Assembly: GCA_041060555.1 (NCBI GenBank) | Contig: JBEUDS010000008.1 | Source of the DNA: CAUJIW01 sp963205175 | GTDB taxonomy: Bacteria > Pseudomonadota > Alphaproteobacteria > Sphingomonadales > Sphingomonadaceae | Strand: one strand, 5' to 3' | DNA length: 64,000 nt | Part shown: in pieces, positions 42,204 through 51,176 of the stretch | How positions within the stretch are numbered: position 1 is the first letter of the stretch | How the letters are laid out: each line of letters starts with the position of its first letter | Translations under genes and position numbers: made by a program | Notes under the pieces: model-generated | Database searches by the model: none | The model's input: the letters and a program-made list of their open reading frames with translations, nothing else | Told to the model about the DNA's origin: nothing

Positions 42204-42224
42204 CGGTGACCCATGAAAAGGCAG

Positions 42225-42258
42225 GCGGATTTCTGCTTAGTCGCGGATTTTTGCTTAG
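42225..42258. repeat. Direct repeat pair upstream of the Gld-like operon
   Basis: GCGGATTTCTGCTTAG (42225-42240) and GCGGATTTTTGCTTAG (42243-42258) differ at one base and start 18 bp apart. On the operon's strand they sit about 20-55 nt before the ATPase start, so they may be tandem regulator sites. Confidence 0.6.
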
Positions 42259-42356
42259 CCAATGCCTGGCCGGGCATCAAGCACCGTTGGGCCACCGTCA
42301 CCGGCAACCGTGGCACAGGCGAGACAAGACGAGGGCCGGCGGTCTCTGACGCCGGG

Positions 42357-42397
42357 CCTGTATCAGACGCCCTGTATCAGACGCCCTGTATCAGACG
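42357..42397. repeat. Three tandem copies of a 14-bp repeat
   Basis: CCTGTATCAGACG(C/G) occurs three times in a row. The last copy contains the stop codon of the small signal-anchored protein gene, so repeat copy number could change that gene's 3' end. It is too few and too tight to be a CRISPR array. Confidence 0.85.
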
Positions 42398-42645
42398 GTC
42401 TTGGCGGCGCGAGCCTTGGCATCGGGGCAGGCTGCCAGCATCGGCGCGGGGTCGGCACCGACATGCGCCGGGGAAAGCGGCGCCACCACATCGCCACCAG
42501 GGGCGAACCCGAGCACCGCGAGCGCCGAGCGCTGCGCCATGCCTGCCGTCGTCGACCGCGCGACGCCAACGTTGGCGGCGGCAGCCGCCATCAGCGCGAA
42601 CATGACGATCGCCAGCCCAGCCAGGCCAAGCCTGATGCGAAGCAT
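42391..42645 (-). CDS. Small exported or membrane-anchored protein of unknown function
   Basis: This 84-residue protein has a hydrophobic N-terminal segment (LRIRLGLAGLAIVMFALMAAAAANV) that could be a signal peptide or anchor, then an Ala/Pro-rich tail with one Cys (LAACPDAK). A strong AAGGAGGGG ribosome site precedes ATG 42645, which supports it as real. It follows cysK by 96 nt on the same strand. No family was recognised. Confidence 0.6.
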   Translation of the reverse strand: MLRIRLGLAGLAIVMFALMAAAAANVGVARSTTAGMAQRSALAVLGFAPGGDVVAPLSPAHVGADPAPMLAACPDAKARAAKTV

Positions 42646-42741
42646 GAGTTTACCCCTCCTTGAGTGGCGCATACTCTAGCAGGTCCGCGATTCACGGTCG
42701 AGAGCGGAAATGGCGACAGTCCGTTGCCGCTATGCGCCGGA

Positions 42742-43755
42742 TTACTTCACCATCCACGGCGGCAGCGGCAGGTCGCGCTCGGCGAGCCAGGCCGGGTTGA
42801 AGATCTTGGACAGATACTGCCGCCCGGAGTCGCACAAGATGGTGACGATGGTCTTGCCCGGCCCCAGCTTGCGGGCAAGATGGACCGCACCGGCAACGTT
42901 GATGCCTGACGACAGACCCAGACACAGGCCTTCGTACTGCATCAGGTCATAGACGTAACCCAGCCCCTCCTCGTCGGAAACACGGAACCAGTCGTCCACC
43001 GGCGCGCCATCGAGATTGGCGGTGATCCGGCTCTGGCCGATTCCCTCGGCGACCGACGAACCCTCGGCCTTGAGTTCCCCCGTCGCGTAGTAGCTGTAGA
43101 GCGAGGCGCCATGCGGATCGGTCAGCGCCACCACCACGTCGGGATTGAATTCCTTCAGGCCCATGCCGACGCCCGCCAGCGTGCCCCCGGTGCCGACCGC
43201 GCAGGTGAAGGCATCCACCCGGCCGCCGGTCTGGCGCCAGATTTCCGGCGCGGTGGTCTTGATGTGCGCCAGCCGGTTGGCGATGTTGTCGAACTGGTTG
43301 GCCCAGACCGCACCCGGAGTTTCCTCGGCGATCCGCCGGGAGGTGTGCACGTAGTGACCGGGGTTGGAGAACGCGGCCGGCGGCACCAGCACCAGCTCGG
43401 CGCCCAGCGCCGTCAGGGTATCCTTCTTCTCCTGACTCTGGGTCTCGGGCATGACGATGATCGTCCTGTAGCCCTTGGCGTTGGCGACCACCGCCAGGCC
43501 GATGCCGGTATTGCCGGCGGTACCCTCGACGATGACACCACCCGGCGCCAGCGCACCGCGTGCCTCGGCGTCCTCGATGATCGCCAGCGCCGCACGATCC
43601 TTCACCGAGCCGCCGGGGTTGAGGAACTCCGCCTTGCCCAGGATGGTACAGCCGGTCGCGGCGGACGCGCGCTGCAGCTTGATGAGCGGCGTGTCGCCAA
43701 TCAGCGGCAAAACGCTGTCAGCAACGGCGGGGCGGGCGTGATCGGTCATCGTCAT
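42742..43755 (-). CDS. cysK: Cysteine synthase (O-acetylserine sulfhydrylase), CysK-like
   Basis: The 337-residue PLP enzyme makes cysteine from O-acetylserine and sulfide. The PLP lysine is K52 in NPGGSVKDRAAL. The phosphate-binding loop is VEGTAGNTGIGLA and the substrate loop lies near TCAVGTGGTLAGVG. An alternative start is ATG 43749. Close homologues include cystathionine beta-synthase-like enzymes, so the sulfur acceptor is inferred. Confidence 0.93.
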   Translation of the reverse strand: MTMTDHARPAVADSVLPLIGDTPLIKLQRASAATGCTILGKAEFLNPGGSVKDRAALAIIEDAEARGALAPGGVIVEGTAGNTGIGLAVVANAKGYRTIIVMPETQSQEKKDTLTALGAELVLVPPAAFSNPGHYVHTSRRIAEETPGAVWANQFDNIANRLAHIKTTAPEIWRQTGGRVDAFTCAVGTGGTLAGVGMGLKEFNPDVVVALTDPHGASLYSYYATGELKAEGSSVAEGIGQSRITANLDGAPVDDWFRVSDEEGLGYVYDLMQYEGLCLGLSSGINVAGAVHLARKLGPGKTIVTILCDSGRQYLSKIFNPAWLAERDLPLPPWMVK

Positions 43756-43935
43756 GGTGCCAGATGTATCGCCGGCCCGCCCCTGCATCAAGGCGCGCGC
43801 TGCGATAAAACATGGACGCACCGTGTCTGCGGTCGCGCGGATGTCGCACAGATGGGGGATGCATTTTCCACGGCGGACGATAGTAGTGACGTCAGGCCGA
43901 CATTTCGGAATCAGAGCAAGGATTGCATCCCGACC

Positions 43936-44490
43936 ATGGCATCCACCCCGCCCGCCGCGCCCGGCACATCCACGCCCGGCACATCCACGCCCGGCGAGTC
44001 GACGTCCGGCGCATCCATCGACCCCCGCGCGTTGCGCACCGCGCTCGGCGCCTACGGCACTGGGGTTGCCATCGTCACCGCGCTGGACGCCGGGGGCCAG
44101 CCGGTTGGCATGACCATCAACAGCCTCGCGGCCGTCAGTCTTGACCCGCCGCTGGTGCTGTGGTCGGTGCAGCTCGACACCCCCTCCGCCAGCGCGTTTC
44201 GTCAGGCCCGCCACTTCGCGCTGTCCATCCTCGCCGCCGACCAGGAAACGATCGCCCGCCAGTTCGCCCGCACCGACAGCGACAAGTTCAGCGGAATCGC
44301 CACGACGCCGGGAAGCGCGGACGTGCCGCTGATCGACGGCGCGGTGGTGCATTTCGAGTGCGAGGCCTGGGCCTGCTATCCTGGCGGCGACCACGAGATC
44401 ATCGTCGGCAAGGTCACCCGCCTTGCCAGCCGCCCCGGCCCGACACTGGGGTTCCACCGCGGCCGCTTCACAACCCTGGCCGACGCCTGA
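43936..44490 (+). CDS. Flavin reductase-domain protein (NADH:FMN oxidoreductase type)
   Basis: This 184-residue protein has residues about 30-180 as a flavin-reductase split barrel: RTALGAYGTGVAIVTA, VGMTINSLAAVSLDPPLVLWSV, FALSILAADQETIARQFA and GFHRGRF. It could supply reduced FMN to a monooxygenase encoded elsewhere. The first 28 residues are a low-complexity Pro/Thr/Ser/Gly tail coded by a 15-bp DNA repeat (about 43963-44022). It leads a tight operon with the peptide-type ABC genes. Confidence 0.9.
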   Translation: MASTPPAAPGTSTPGTSTPGESTSGASIDPRALRTALGAYGTGVAIVTALDAGGQPVGMTINSLAAVSLDPPLVLWSVQLDTPSASAFRQARHFALSILAADQETIARQFARTDSDKFSGIATTPGSADVPLIDGAVVHFECEAWACYPGGDHEIIVGKVTRLASRPGPTLGFHRGRFTTLADA

Positions 44491-44497
44491 GCGGCCG

Positions 44498-46156
44498 ATG
44501 GCGGCGACCGGCAGAGGAGCCCCGCTGACCCGGCGGCCCGCCCTGCTGGCGGCGCTGCTGGGCGCCTTCCTGGCCGCCAGCTGCGGCCCGTCCGCCGACA
44601 CCGGGCCGGGCGCGACACGACTCCCCCCGGACACGCTGGTGCGCGCCAGCAGCGACGAGCTGCGCAGCCTTGACCCGCACAAGGTCTCGACCGTCGACGA
44701 CATCAAGGTGATGGCCGACCTTTACGAGGGTCTGACCCGGCTGGGTGCCGATGGCCGGGTGGAACCGGGCCTCGCCGAGCGCTGGCAGGTCAGCGCCGAC
44801 GGGCTGGACTGGCGCTTCACCCTGCGGCCGGGACTGCGCTTCGCCGACGGTACGACGCTGAGCGCCCGCGACGTGGTGACGAGTCTGCGCCGGCTGCTGA
44901 CGCCGACCACCGCCGCCCCCAACGCCAGCCTGTTTTTCGCCATCGCCAACGCCGAGGCGGTCGCCTCCGGCACGGCCGCGCCCGAGACCCTGGGAGTACA
45001 GGCGTCAGACGCCCGGACGGTCACCATCCGTCTCCAGCGCCCCCTGCCGGCCTTCGCCGAACTGCTGGCCCACGCCAGTGCCGTGGTGCTGCCGGGCGCG
45101 GCCCTGGACCGCCATGGCGATGCCTGGATCAAGCAACGACCGTTGGCGAGTTCCGGCCCGTTCCGGCTGCGTCAGTGGCGGCTGCACAGCGCGCTGACGC
45201 TGGAGCGCAACCCCCATTATCATGACGCCGGCGACGTCGCCCTGGCCGGCGTGGTCTACCGTCCGCTGCCCGACGACCAGAGCGCGCTGCGCCAGTTCCG
45301 CGCCGGCGCGCTCGACATCCTGCCCGACTTCCCGGCCCGCGATCTTGCCCTGGTGCGCCGCGAAATCCCCTCGGCGGTCCGGCTCGCGCCCTATCGGGGC
45401 AGCTATTATTTCGCCTTCAACACCCGCCGGCCACCGTTCGACGACGTGCGGGTGCGCCGGGCGCTGGCGATGAGCGTCGACCGGCATATTCTTGTCCATC
45501 TTGTCATCGGGCTCGACCAGCCGCAGGCCTTTGGCGTGGTGCCGCCCGGGCTTGGCGGCTATGGCCCGGCGGTGCTGCCCGGCTACGCCCGCTGGCCGAT
45601 GGCCCGGCGTCTGGACGAAGCGCGCCGGCTGCTCCTTGCCGCCGGCTATGGCCCGGACCGGCCGCTGACATTCGAGATCCGCTACAACAGCGATGTCGAG
45701 CACCGGCGGATCGCACTGGCGCTGACGCAGATGTGGAAGCCGCTGGGCGTGCGCACCCGGCTGGTCAACGCCGAGGCGGCCATTCACTTCGCCATGCTGC
45801 GGGCCGGTGATTTCTCTCTGGCGCGATCGGGCTGGATCGCCGACTATGCCGGGGCTGAAAACTTCCTGTCGATCTTCATGTCCAACGCCGGTCCGCTCAA
45901 CTATCCCGGCTATGCCAATCCCGACTATGACCGCGACGTCATGGCGGCGATGGCGCTGGCCGACCCCGTTGCCCGCAATCATGCCCTGCGACGGGCGGAG
46001 GCCCGGTTGGTGGAGGATGTTCCGGTGCTGCCGCTCTATCATTATGTATCGAAATCGCTGGTGGGACCGCGCGTGGAGGGCTGGACCGACAATCTTGCCA
46101 ACATCCACCCCTCGCGTGCGCTGCGGCTGCGTCCGGCCCCGGAGACAGTCCGATGA
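44498..46156 (+). CDS. ABC transporter solute-binding lipoprotein 1 (peptide/DppA type)
   Basis: The 552-residue family-5 solute-binding protein has a lipoprotein signal (ALLAALLGAFLAASC) and the typical LVRASSDELRSLDPHKVSTVDD entry. It continues with DLYEGLTRLGADGRVEPGLAERWQVSADGLDWRF and FNTRRPPFDDVRVRRALAMSVDR. It should deliver oligopeptides or similar solutes to the permease pair encoded downstream. It starts 7 nt after the flavin-reductase gene and overlaps the second binding-protein gene by 4 nt. Confidence 0.94.
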   Translation: MAATGRGAPLTRRPALLAALLGAFLAASCGPSADTGPGATRLPPDTLVRASSDELRSLDPHKVSTVDDIKVMADLYEGLTRLGADGRVEPGLAERWQVSADGLDWRFTLRPGLRFADGTTLSARDVVTSLRRLLTPTTAAPNASLFFAIANAEAVASGTAAPETLGVQASDARTVTIRLQRPLPAFAELLAHASAVVLPGAALDRHGDAWIKQRPLASSGPFRLRQWRLHSALTLERNPHYHDAGDVALAGVVYRPLPDDQSALRQFRAGALDILPDFPARDLALVRREIPSAVRLAPYRGSYYFAFNTRRPPFDDVRVRRALAMSVDRHILVHLVIGLDQPQAFGVVPPGLGGYGPAVLPGYARWPMARRLDEARRLLLAAGYGPDRPLTFEIRYNSDVEHRRIALALTQMWKPLGVRTRLVNAEAAIHFAMLRAGDFSLARSGWIADYAGAENFLSIFMSNAGPLNYPGYANPDYDRDVMAAMALADPVARNHALRRAEARLVEDVPVLPLYHYVSKSLVGPRVEGWTDNLANIHPSRALRLRPAPETVR

Positions 46157-47754
46157 TCCGCCTGACCCGGCCGTCGACCCGTTTTGCCCGGCTTGCCCTG
46201 CTGAGCCTCGGGCTGCTCACCGGCTGTGGCGGCACGTCCGGGGACGACGCAGCGGCCGAACGCACCTTGAGAGTTGCCGTCATCGGCGACCTGACGACGC
46301 CCACGCCCTATGCCGCCACCACCGGCGCTGAACGCCTGCTGGCGGCGGAAACCCAGCGCGGCCTGGTGACACTCGATGCCGCCGGACGGATCGTGCCCGG
46401 GCTGGCCGAGAGCTGGTGGGTCAGCGAGGACGGCCTCAGCTACATCTTCCGGCTGCGCCTGGCACACTGGCAGGATGGCAAGACGGTGACGCCGGATGAC
46501 GTGGTGAGGGCCTTCCGTGCCATGCTTGGACCCGGGTCACGGCATCCGTTGCGTGAGGAGCTGTCGGTGATCGAGAACGCCGACAAGGTGCGGGAGCGAA
46601 AGCTGGGCTCGCGGGCACTGGGCGTCAAGGCCGTCACCGAGAATGTCGTCGAGATCGTGCTGGAGCGGCCGCTGCCGGCGATGCTGGGCCTGCTTGCCGA
46701 CCCGACGACCGGCATTGTCCGCAGCGTGCAGGAAAATGGCCAGCGCCTTCAGCTCGGACTCGGCCCCTACCGGCTGACCCGCCGCGAGCCGGGCAGCTGG
46801 CTGCTCGACACCAATGGCGGCTCGTTCGCCGCGCGGGGACTCGGCTATGGCCATGTGCTGCTGTCGCCTGTCGCCAGCGCCGACGCGGCCATCGCCCGTT
46901 TTCGCGACGGCAAGGTCGACATCGTCGCCGGCGGCGCGCTCGACGGGCTGTCCGGCGCCCGCACCCTGCCCGCCAGCGGCACGTTGCGGATCGAGCCGTC
47001 CTACGGCGTCTACGGACTGGTGGCGCAGACCCGCCGCGGCCCGCTCGCCGACATCCGCCTGCGCCGCGCGCTGGCGATGGCGGTCGACCGCGAGAACCTG
47101 GTACAACGCCTGTTCAGCATTTCGGCCATGAAGGTGGCCACGGCCATCGTGCCGCCCAACCTGCCGAGTTATGGCGCGCCGGCCGCACCCGACTGGGCGG
47201 CCTGGACGCCCGTCGAGCGACAGCAGGAGGCCCGGCGACTGCTGACGGAAGCCGGCTTCGGCCCCGACACGCCGCTCACCCTCACCGTCGCACTGCCGGA
47301 TGGCATCGAGAACGAGCAGGTGCTGGCGGCGATCGCCGCCAACTGGCAAGCGCTGGGTGTCCAGATCACCGCCCGGCGCGGCTCCCGCGCCGCCATGGCC
47401 GCCCTGGTGGCCACAGGCGAGTTTGATCTGGCACTGCGCCCGATCATCACGGCCGCCGACCTGCCCAGCGCGTTCCTGGCGCCGTACCTGTGCAATGCCG
47501 GCGCGATCAATTTCGGCGGCTATTGCAACGCCGAGGCCGACCGCCTGCTGGGCGAGGCAACCCACATCGCCGACCGGGCCGCCCGTACCGCCAAGATCAA
47601 GGCGGCCGAGAAGCTGATGGCGGACGAGGCGCCGGTGATCAGTCTGTTCGTGCCGGTGCGGTGGTCGCTCGTGCGCGCCGACATCACCGGCTGGGTGGAC
47701 AATGTCGCCGGCAGCCATCCGTTGTCGCAACTGCACCCCGACGGTGGAAAGTAG
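46153..47754 (+). CDS. ABC transporter solute-binding lipoprotein 2 (peptide/DppA type)
   Basis: This 533-residue protein has a lipobox LLTGC and the family-5 framework (TQRGLVTLDAAGRIVPGLAESWWVSEDGLSYIFRL; RRGPLADIRLRRALAMAVDRENLVQRLF). It is clearly diverged from the preceding binding protein. Two binding proteins in one transporter operon suggest two ligand ranges, or a heteromeric receptor. It overlaps the upstream gene (ATGA) and is 7 nt from the permease gene. Confidence 0.94.
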   Translation: MIRLTRPSTRFARLALLSLGLLTGCGGTSGDDAAAERTLRVAVIGDLTTPTPYAATTGAERLLAAETQRGLVTLDAAGRIVPGLAESWWVSEDGLSYIFRLRLAHWQDGKTVTPDDVVRAFRAMLGPGSRHPLREELSVIENADKVRERKLGSRALGVKAVTENVVEIVLERPLPAMLGLLADPTTGIVRSVQENGQRLQLGLGPYRLTRREPGSWLLDTNGGSFAARGLGYGHVLLSPVASADAAIARFRDGKVDIVAGGALDGLSGARTLPASGTLRIEPSYGVYGLVAQTRRGPLADIRLRRALAMAVDRENLVQRLFSISAMKVATAIVPPNLPSYGAPAAPDWAAWTPVERQQEARRLLTEAGFGPDTPLTLTVALPDGIENEQVLAAIAANWQALGVQITARRGSRAAMAALVATGEFDLALRPIITAADLPSAFLAPYLCNAGAINFGGYCNAEADRLLGEATHIADRAARTAKIKAAEKLMADEAPVISLFVPVRWSLVRADITGWVDNVAGSHPLSQLHPDGGK

Positions 47755-47761
47755 CGGCACG

Positions 47762-48682
47762 ATGGGGCGTTTCCTGCTCGGCCGCCTGCTCGGCGCCATC
47801 CCGACCCTGCTCGCCATCATCCTGCTCAGCTTCGCCATCATGCGGGCCGCTCCCGGCGGGCCCTTCGACGGTGAGCGGGCACTGCCACCCGAGGTCGAGG
47901 CCAATCTGCGCGCGGCCTATGATCTCGACGCCCCGCTCGCGGTACAGCTCGGCCGCTATCTCGCCGGTCTGGCGCGGTTCGATTTCGGCCCGTCGTTCAA
48001 ATACGCCGATTTCTCGGTCGGCGAACTGATCGCCGGGGGGGCGCCGGTCAGCGCCATCATCGGCGGCGCGGCCCTGCTGCTGGCGACCGTCCTCGGCATT
48101 GCCCTGGGCAGCGTCGCCGCGCTCGACCGGCACCGCGCGCTCGACAGCGGCGTCATGGCGCTGGCGGTGGTCGGCCAGGTGGTACCGACCTTCGTCGTCG
48201 GCCCGCTGCTGGCGCTGCTGTTCGGCCTGTGGCTGGGCTGGCTGCCGATCGCCGGACTGGAGGGCGGCGCGCGCGCTTTCGTGCTGCCGGTGGTGACGCT
48301 GGCGCTGCCCTATGTCGCCAGCATCGCCCGGCTGACCCGGGGCAGCCTGCGCGAAGTGCTCGCCCAGCCGTTCATCCGCACCGCCCGCGCCAAGGGGCTC
48401 GATGACGCCACCGTGCTGTGGCGTCACGCGCTCAAGCCCGCGCTGCTGCCGGTGGTGAGCTATCTCGGCCCCGCCGCCGCCGGGCTGCTGACCGGCTCGG
48501 TGGTGGTGGAGACGGTGTTCGGCCTGCCTGGCATCGGCCGCTATTTCGTCCAGGGCGCCATCAACCGCGACTACACGCTGGTGCTCGGCGTTGTCGTGCT
48601 CTACGGCGCGCTGATCATCCTGTTCAACCTGCTGGTGGACATCCTCTACGGCTGGCTCGACCCGCGGCTGGCGCGGCGATGA
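47762..48682 (+). CDS. ABC transporter permease (DppB type)
   Basis: The 306-residue protein has six helices and starts MGRFLLGRLLGAIPTLLAIILLSF. The EAA loop is PFIRTARAKGLDDATVLWRHALKPALLP. ATG 47762 was chosen for the family-type N-terminus. It overlaps the second permease gene by 4 nt. Confidence 0.95.
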   Translation: MGRFLLGRLLGAIPTLLAIILLSFAIMRAAPGGPFDGERALPPEVEANLRAAYDLDAPLAVQLGRYLAGLARFDFGPSFKYADFSVGELIAGGAPVSAIIGGAALLLATVLGIALGSVAALDRHRALDSGVMALAVVGQVVPTFVVGPLLALLFGLWLGWLPIAGLEGGARAFVLPVVTLALPYVASIARLTRGSLREVLAQPFIRTARAKGLDDATVLWRHALKPALLPVVSYLGPAAAGLLTGSVVVETVFGLPGIGRYFVQGAINRDYTLVLGVVVLYGALIILFNLLVDILYGWLDPRLARR

Positions 48683-49533
48683 CGATGCCGGGGCGCCCCT
48701 CCCGCCGGTCGCCGGCCGCGCGCCTGCGCCGCCACCGCGCCGGCATGATCGGGACCATGCTGCTGACCATTCTCGCCGTTCTGGCGCTGACTGGACCATT
48801 ATTGTCACCACATGGGCTGGACGCGGTGGACTGGGCGGCCTTCGAGCGGCCGCCATCGGCAAGCCATATCTTCGGCACCGACAGCGCGGGTCGCGACCTG
48901 TTCGTCCGGCTGATGCTGGCCACCGGCATCTCGCTGCTGCTGGGGCTGCTGGCGAGCCTGGTCAGCGTGGTCATCGGCATCCTGTGGGGTGCCATCGCCG
49001 GCTTCGCCGGCGGCCGGGTCGACGCGGTGATGATGCGCCTTGTCGACATCCTCTACGCCATGCCGTTCATGTTTCTGGTCATCCTGCTGATGGTGGTGTT
49101 CGGCCGCTCGATCTGGCTGATCTTCATCGGCGTCGGCGCCATCGAGTGGCTGACGCTGGCGCGGATCGTGCGCGGCCAGACCATGCAGCTCAAGGCGATG
49201 CCGTTCGTCGAGGCGGCCCGCGCCTGCGGTGCCTCGCCGGCGCGCATCGTCGCCCGCCACATCGTGCCCAACCTGCTGGGCGTGGTCGCCATCTACGCCA
49301 CGCTGACGGTGCCGCAGGTCATTCTGGTCGAGAGCTTTCTCAGCTTTCTGGGGCTTGGCGTGCAGGAGCCGCTGACCTCGCTGGGCGTGCTGGCCAAGGA
49401 TGGCGTCGACGCCCTGGAAACCGCGCCCTGGCTGCTGCTGTTCCCTGGCGGCTGGCTGGCGTTGCTGCTGATCGCGCTCAACCTGCTGGGCGACGGGCTG
49501 CGCGACGCGCTCGACCCGAGGGAAGCGCTGTGA
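48679..49533 (+). CDS. ABC transporter permease (DppC type)
   Basis: The 284-residue protein has the DppC-type N-terminal helix and then HIFGTDSAGRDLFVRLMLATG, the typical first periplasmic loop. The EAA motif is MPFVEAARACGASPARIVARHIVPN. It overlaps both neighbours by 4 nt, so expression is coupled. Confidence 0.95.
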   Translation: MTMPGRPSRRSPAARLRRHRAGMIGTMLLTILAVLALTGPLLSPHGLDAVDWAAFERPPSASHIFGTDSAGRDLFVRLMLATGISLLLGLLASLVSVVIGILWGAIAGFAGGRVDAVMMRLVDILYAMPFMFLVILLMVVFGRSIWLIFIGVGAIEWLTLARIVRGQTMQLKAMPFVEAARACGASPARIVARHIVPNLLGVVAIYATLTVPQVILVESFLSFLGLGVQEPLTSLGVLAKDGVDALETAPWLLLFPGGWLALLLIALNLLGDGLRDALDPREAL

Positions 49534-51173
49534 CCGCCGTCGCGCCGCTGTTCGCCCTGCGCAATTTCCAGGTCCGGTTCGACACCGCCGATGGTCCGGT
49601 GGCGGCGGTGCGCGGGGTCGACCTCACGCTGGCGGCGGGCCAGGCGCTGGCCATCGTCGGCGAGTCCGGCTCCGGCAAAAGCCAGACCGTGCTCGGCGCC
49701 TTCGGCCTGACCGGCGCCAACAGCCACATCGCCGGCGATATCGCCTTCGACGGCCACGACATCCGCTTGCTGTCGCCCCGCCAGCGCCGGTCGCTGCTGG
49801 GTCGCGATGTCGGCTTCGTGTTCCAGGACCCGCTGACCGCGCTCACCCCCCATCTGCCCGTTGCCCGCCAGATCAGCGAGACGCTGGAGCGCCATCGCGG
49901 CTTTGATCGTACCGCCGCGCGCGCCGCCGCCATCGCCCTGATGACCCGGCTCGGCCTGCCCGCCGACCGGGCGGACGCCTACCCCCATGAACTGTCGGGC
50001 GGCCAGCGCCAGCGGGTGATGATCGCTTCGGCACTGGCCTGCGACCCCAAGCTGCTGATCGCCGACGAGCCGACCACCGCGCTCGACGTGACGGTGCAGG
50101 CGGAGATTCTCGCCCTGCTGGACTCATTGCGCGCCGAACGCGGCCTGGCGCTGGTGTTCATCACCCACGACCTGGCGGTCGCCGCCCAGGTCACCGGCCG
50201 GCCAGGCGACCAGGTGGCGGTGATGCGGGCCGGACGGATCGTCGAGCAAGGTGCCGCCGAGGCGCTGCTGGCCGCACCCGCCGACCCCTATACCCGCGCC
50301 CTGGCCGCCGCCGCGCGCCCCGCGACGCCGCGCGAGGCCGCGCCGACACCGCTGCCCCGGCTGGTGGTCGACGGGCTGGGTGTCAACTACCGCCGGCCGT
50401 CGGGCTGGTTCGCCAGCCGCCCGGTGCCGGCGCTGCGCGATGTCAGCTTCACCGCCGGCCCGGGCGAGGCCATCGGCATCGTCGGCGAATCCGGCTCCGG
50501 CAAATCGACGCTGATCCGTGCGTTGCTCGGGCTGGTGCCGACCTGTGCCGGCACGATTCACTGGCAGGGCGCGCCGCTATGCCCGCCCTACCCACGCGCA
50601 TTGCGACGGTCGTTGCAGATCGTGCATCAGGATCCGTTCGCGGCGCTCAATCCGCGCTTGACCATTGGCCAGTCACTGGCTGAACCGCTGGAGATCCACG
50701 CGCCCGAACTGACAGCCGGCGACCGCCGGGCAAGGGTGCAAGACTGGCTGGCGCGGGTCGGCCTGCCCGCCAGCTTCGCCGACCGCCATCCACACGAACT
50801 GTCGGGCGGACAGAACCAGAGGGTCAATATTGCGAGGGCCTTTATCGCTGGTCCGGCACTGGTGGCCTGCGACGAGGCGGTGAGCGCGCTGGATGCCGAG
50901 ACCAAGGTCGCCATCCTCGATCTGCTGCTGGGGCTGCAGGCGGAGACCGGCGTCATCCTGCTGTTCGTTACCCACGACTTTCAGTCGGTGACAACATTGT
51001 GCCAACGCACAATCGTTTTGCACTGCGGCAAAATTGTTGACGCCGGGGCCACATCGGCGCTTATGGCAAACCCGACGCAGGCGTATACCCGGACGCTGAT
51101 CGCGGCGATGCCGCGACTGACGCTCCCCCCACAACAAGCGCCCGCCAAACGAGAGAAGCCACGGGAGACCTAA
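49530..51173 (+). CDS. Fused double ABC ATPase (DppD-DppF type)
   Basis: The 547-residue protein joins two ATPase domains. Domain 1 (about 1-270) has Walker A GESGSGKSQ and signature LSGGQRQRV. Domain 2 (about 280-540) has Walker A GESGSGKST and a variant signature LSGGQNQRVNIAR. Both Walker B motifs are complete. The fusion replaces separate D and F subunits. GTG 49530 overlaps the permease stop, and the end is 3 nt from the thiolase gene. Confidence 0.95.
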   Translation: MTAVAPLFALRNFQVRFDTADGPVAAVRGVDLTLAAGQALAIVGESGSGKSQTVLGAFGLTGANSHIAGDIAFDGHDIRLLSPRQRRSLLGRDVGFVFQDPLTALTPHLPVARQISETLERHRGFDRTAARAAAIALMTRLGLPADRADAYPHELSGGQRQRVMIASALACDPKLLIADEPTTALDVTVQAEILALLDSLRAERGLALVFITHDLAVAAQVTGRPGDQVAVMRAGRIVEQGAAEALLAAPADPYTRALAAAARPATPREAAPTPLPRLVVDGLGVNYRRPSGWFASRPVPALRDVSFTAGPGEAIGIVGESGSGKSTLIRALLGLVPTCAGTIHWQGAPLCPPYPRALRRSLQIVHQDPFAALNPRLTIGQSLAEPLEIHAPELTAGDRRARVQDWLARVGLPASFADRHPHELSGGQNQRVNIARAFIAGPALVACDEAVSALDAETKVAILDLLLGLQAETGVILLFVTHDFQSVTTLCQRTIVLHCGKIVDAGATSALMANPTQAYTRTLIAAMPRLTLPPQQAPAKREKPRET

Positions 51174-51176
51174 GAC

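Noticed and set aside
42357..42397. Tandem repeats considered as a CRISPR array
   Set aside because: Units are 14 bp with no spacers and no cas genes are nearby.
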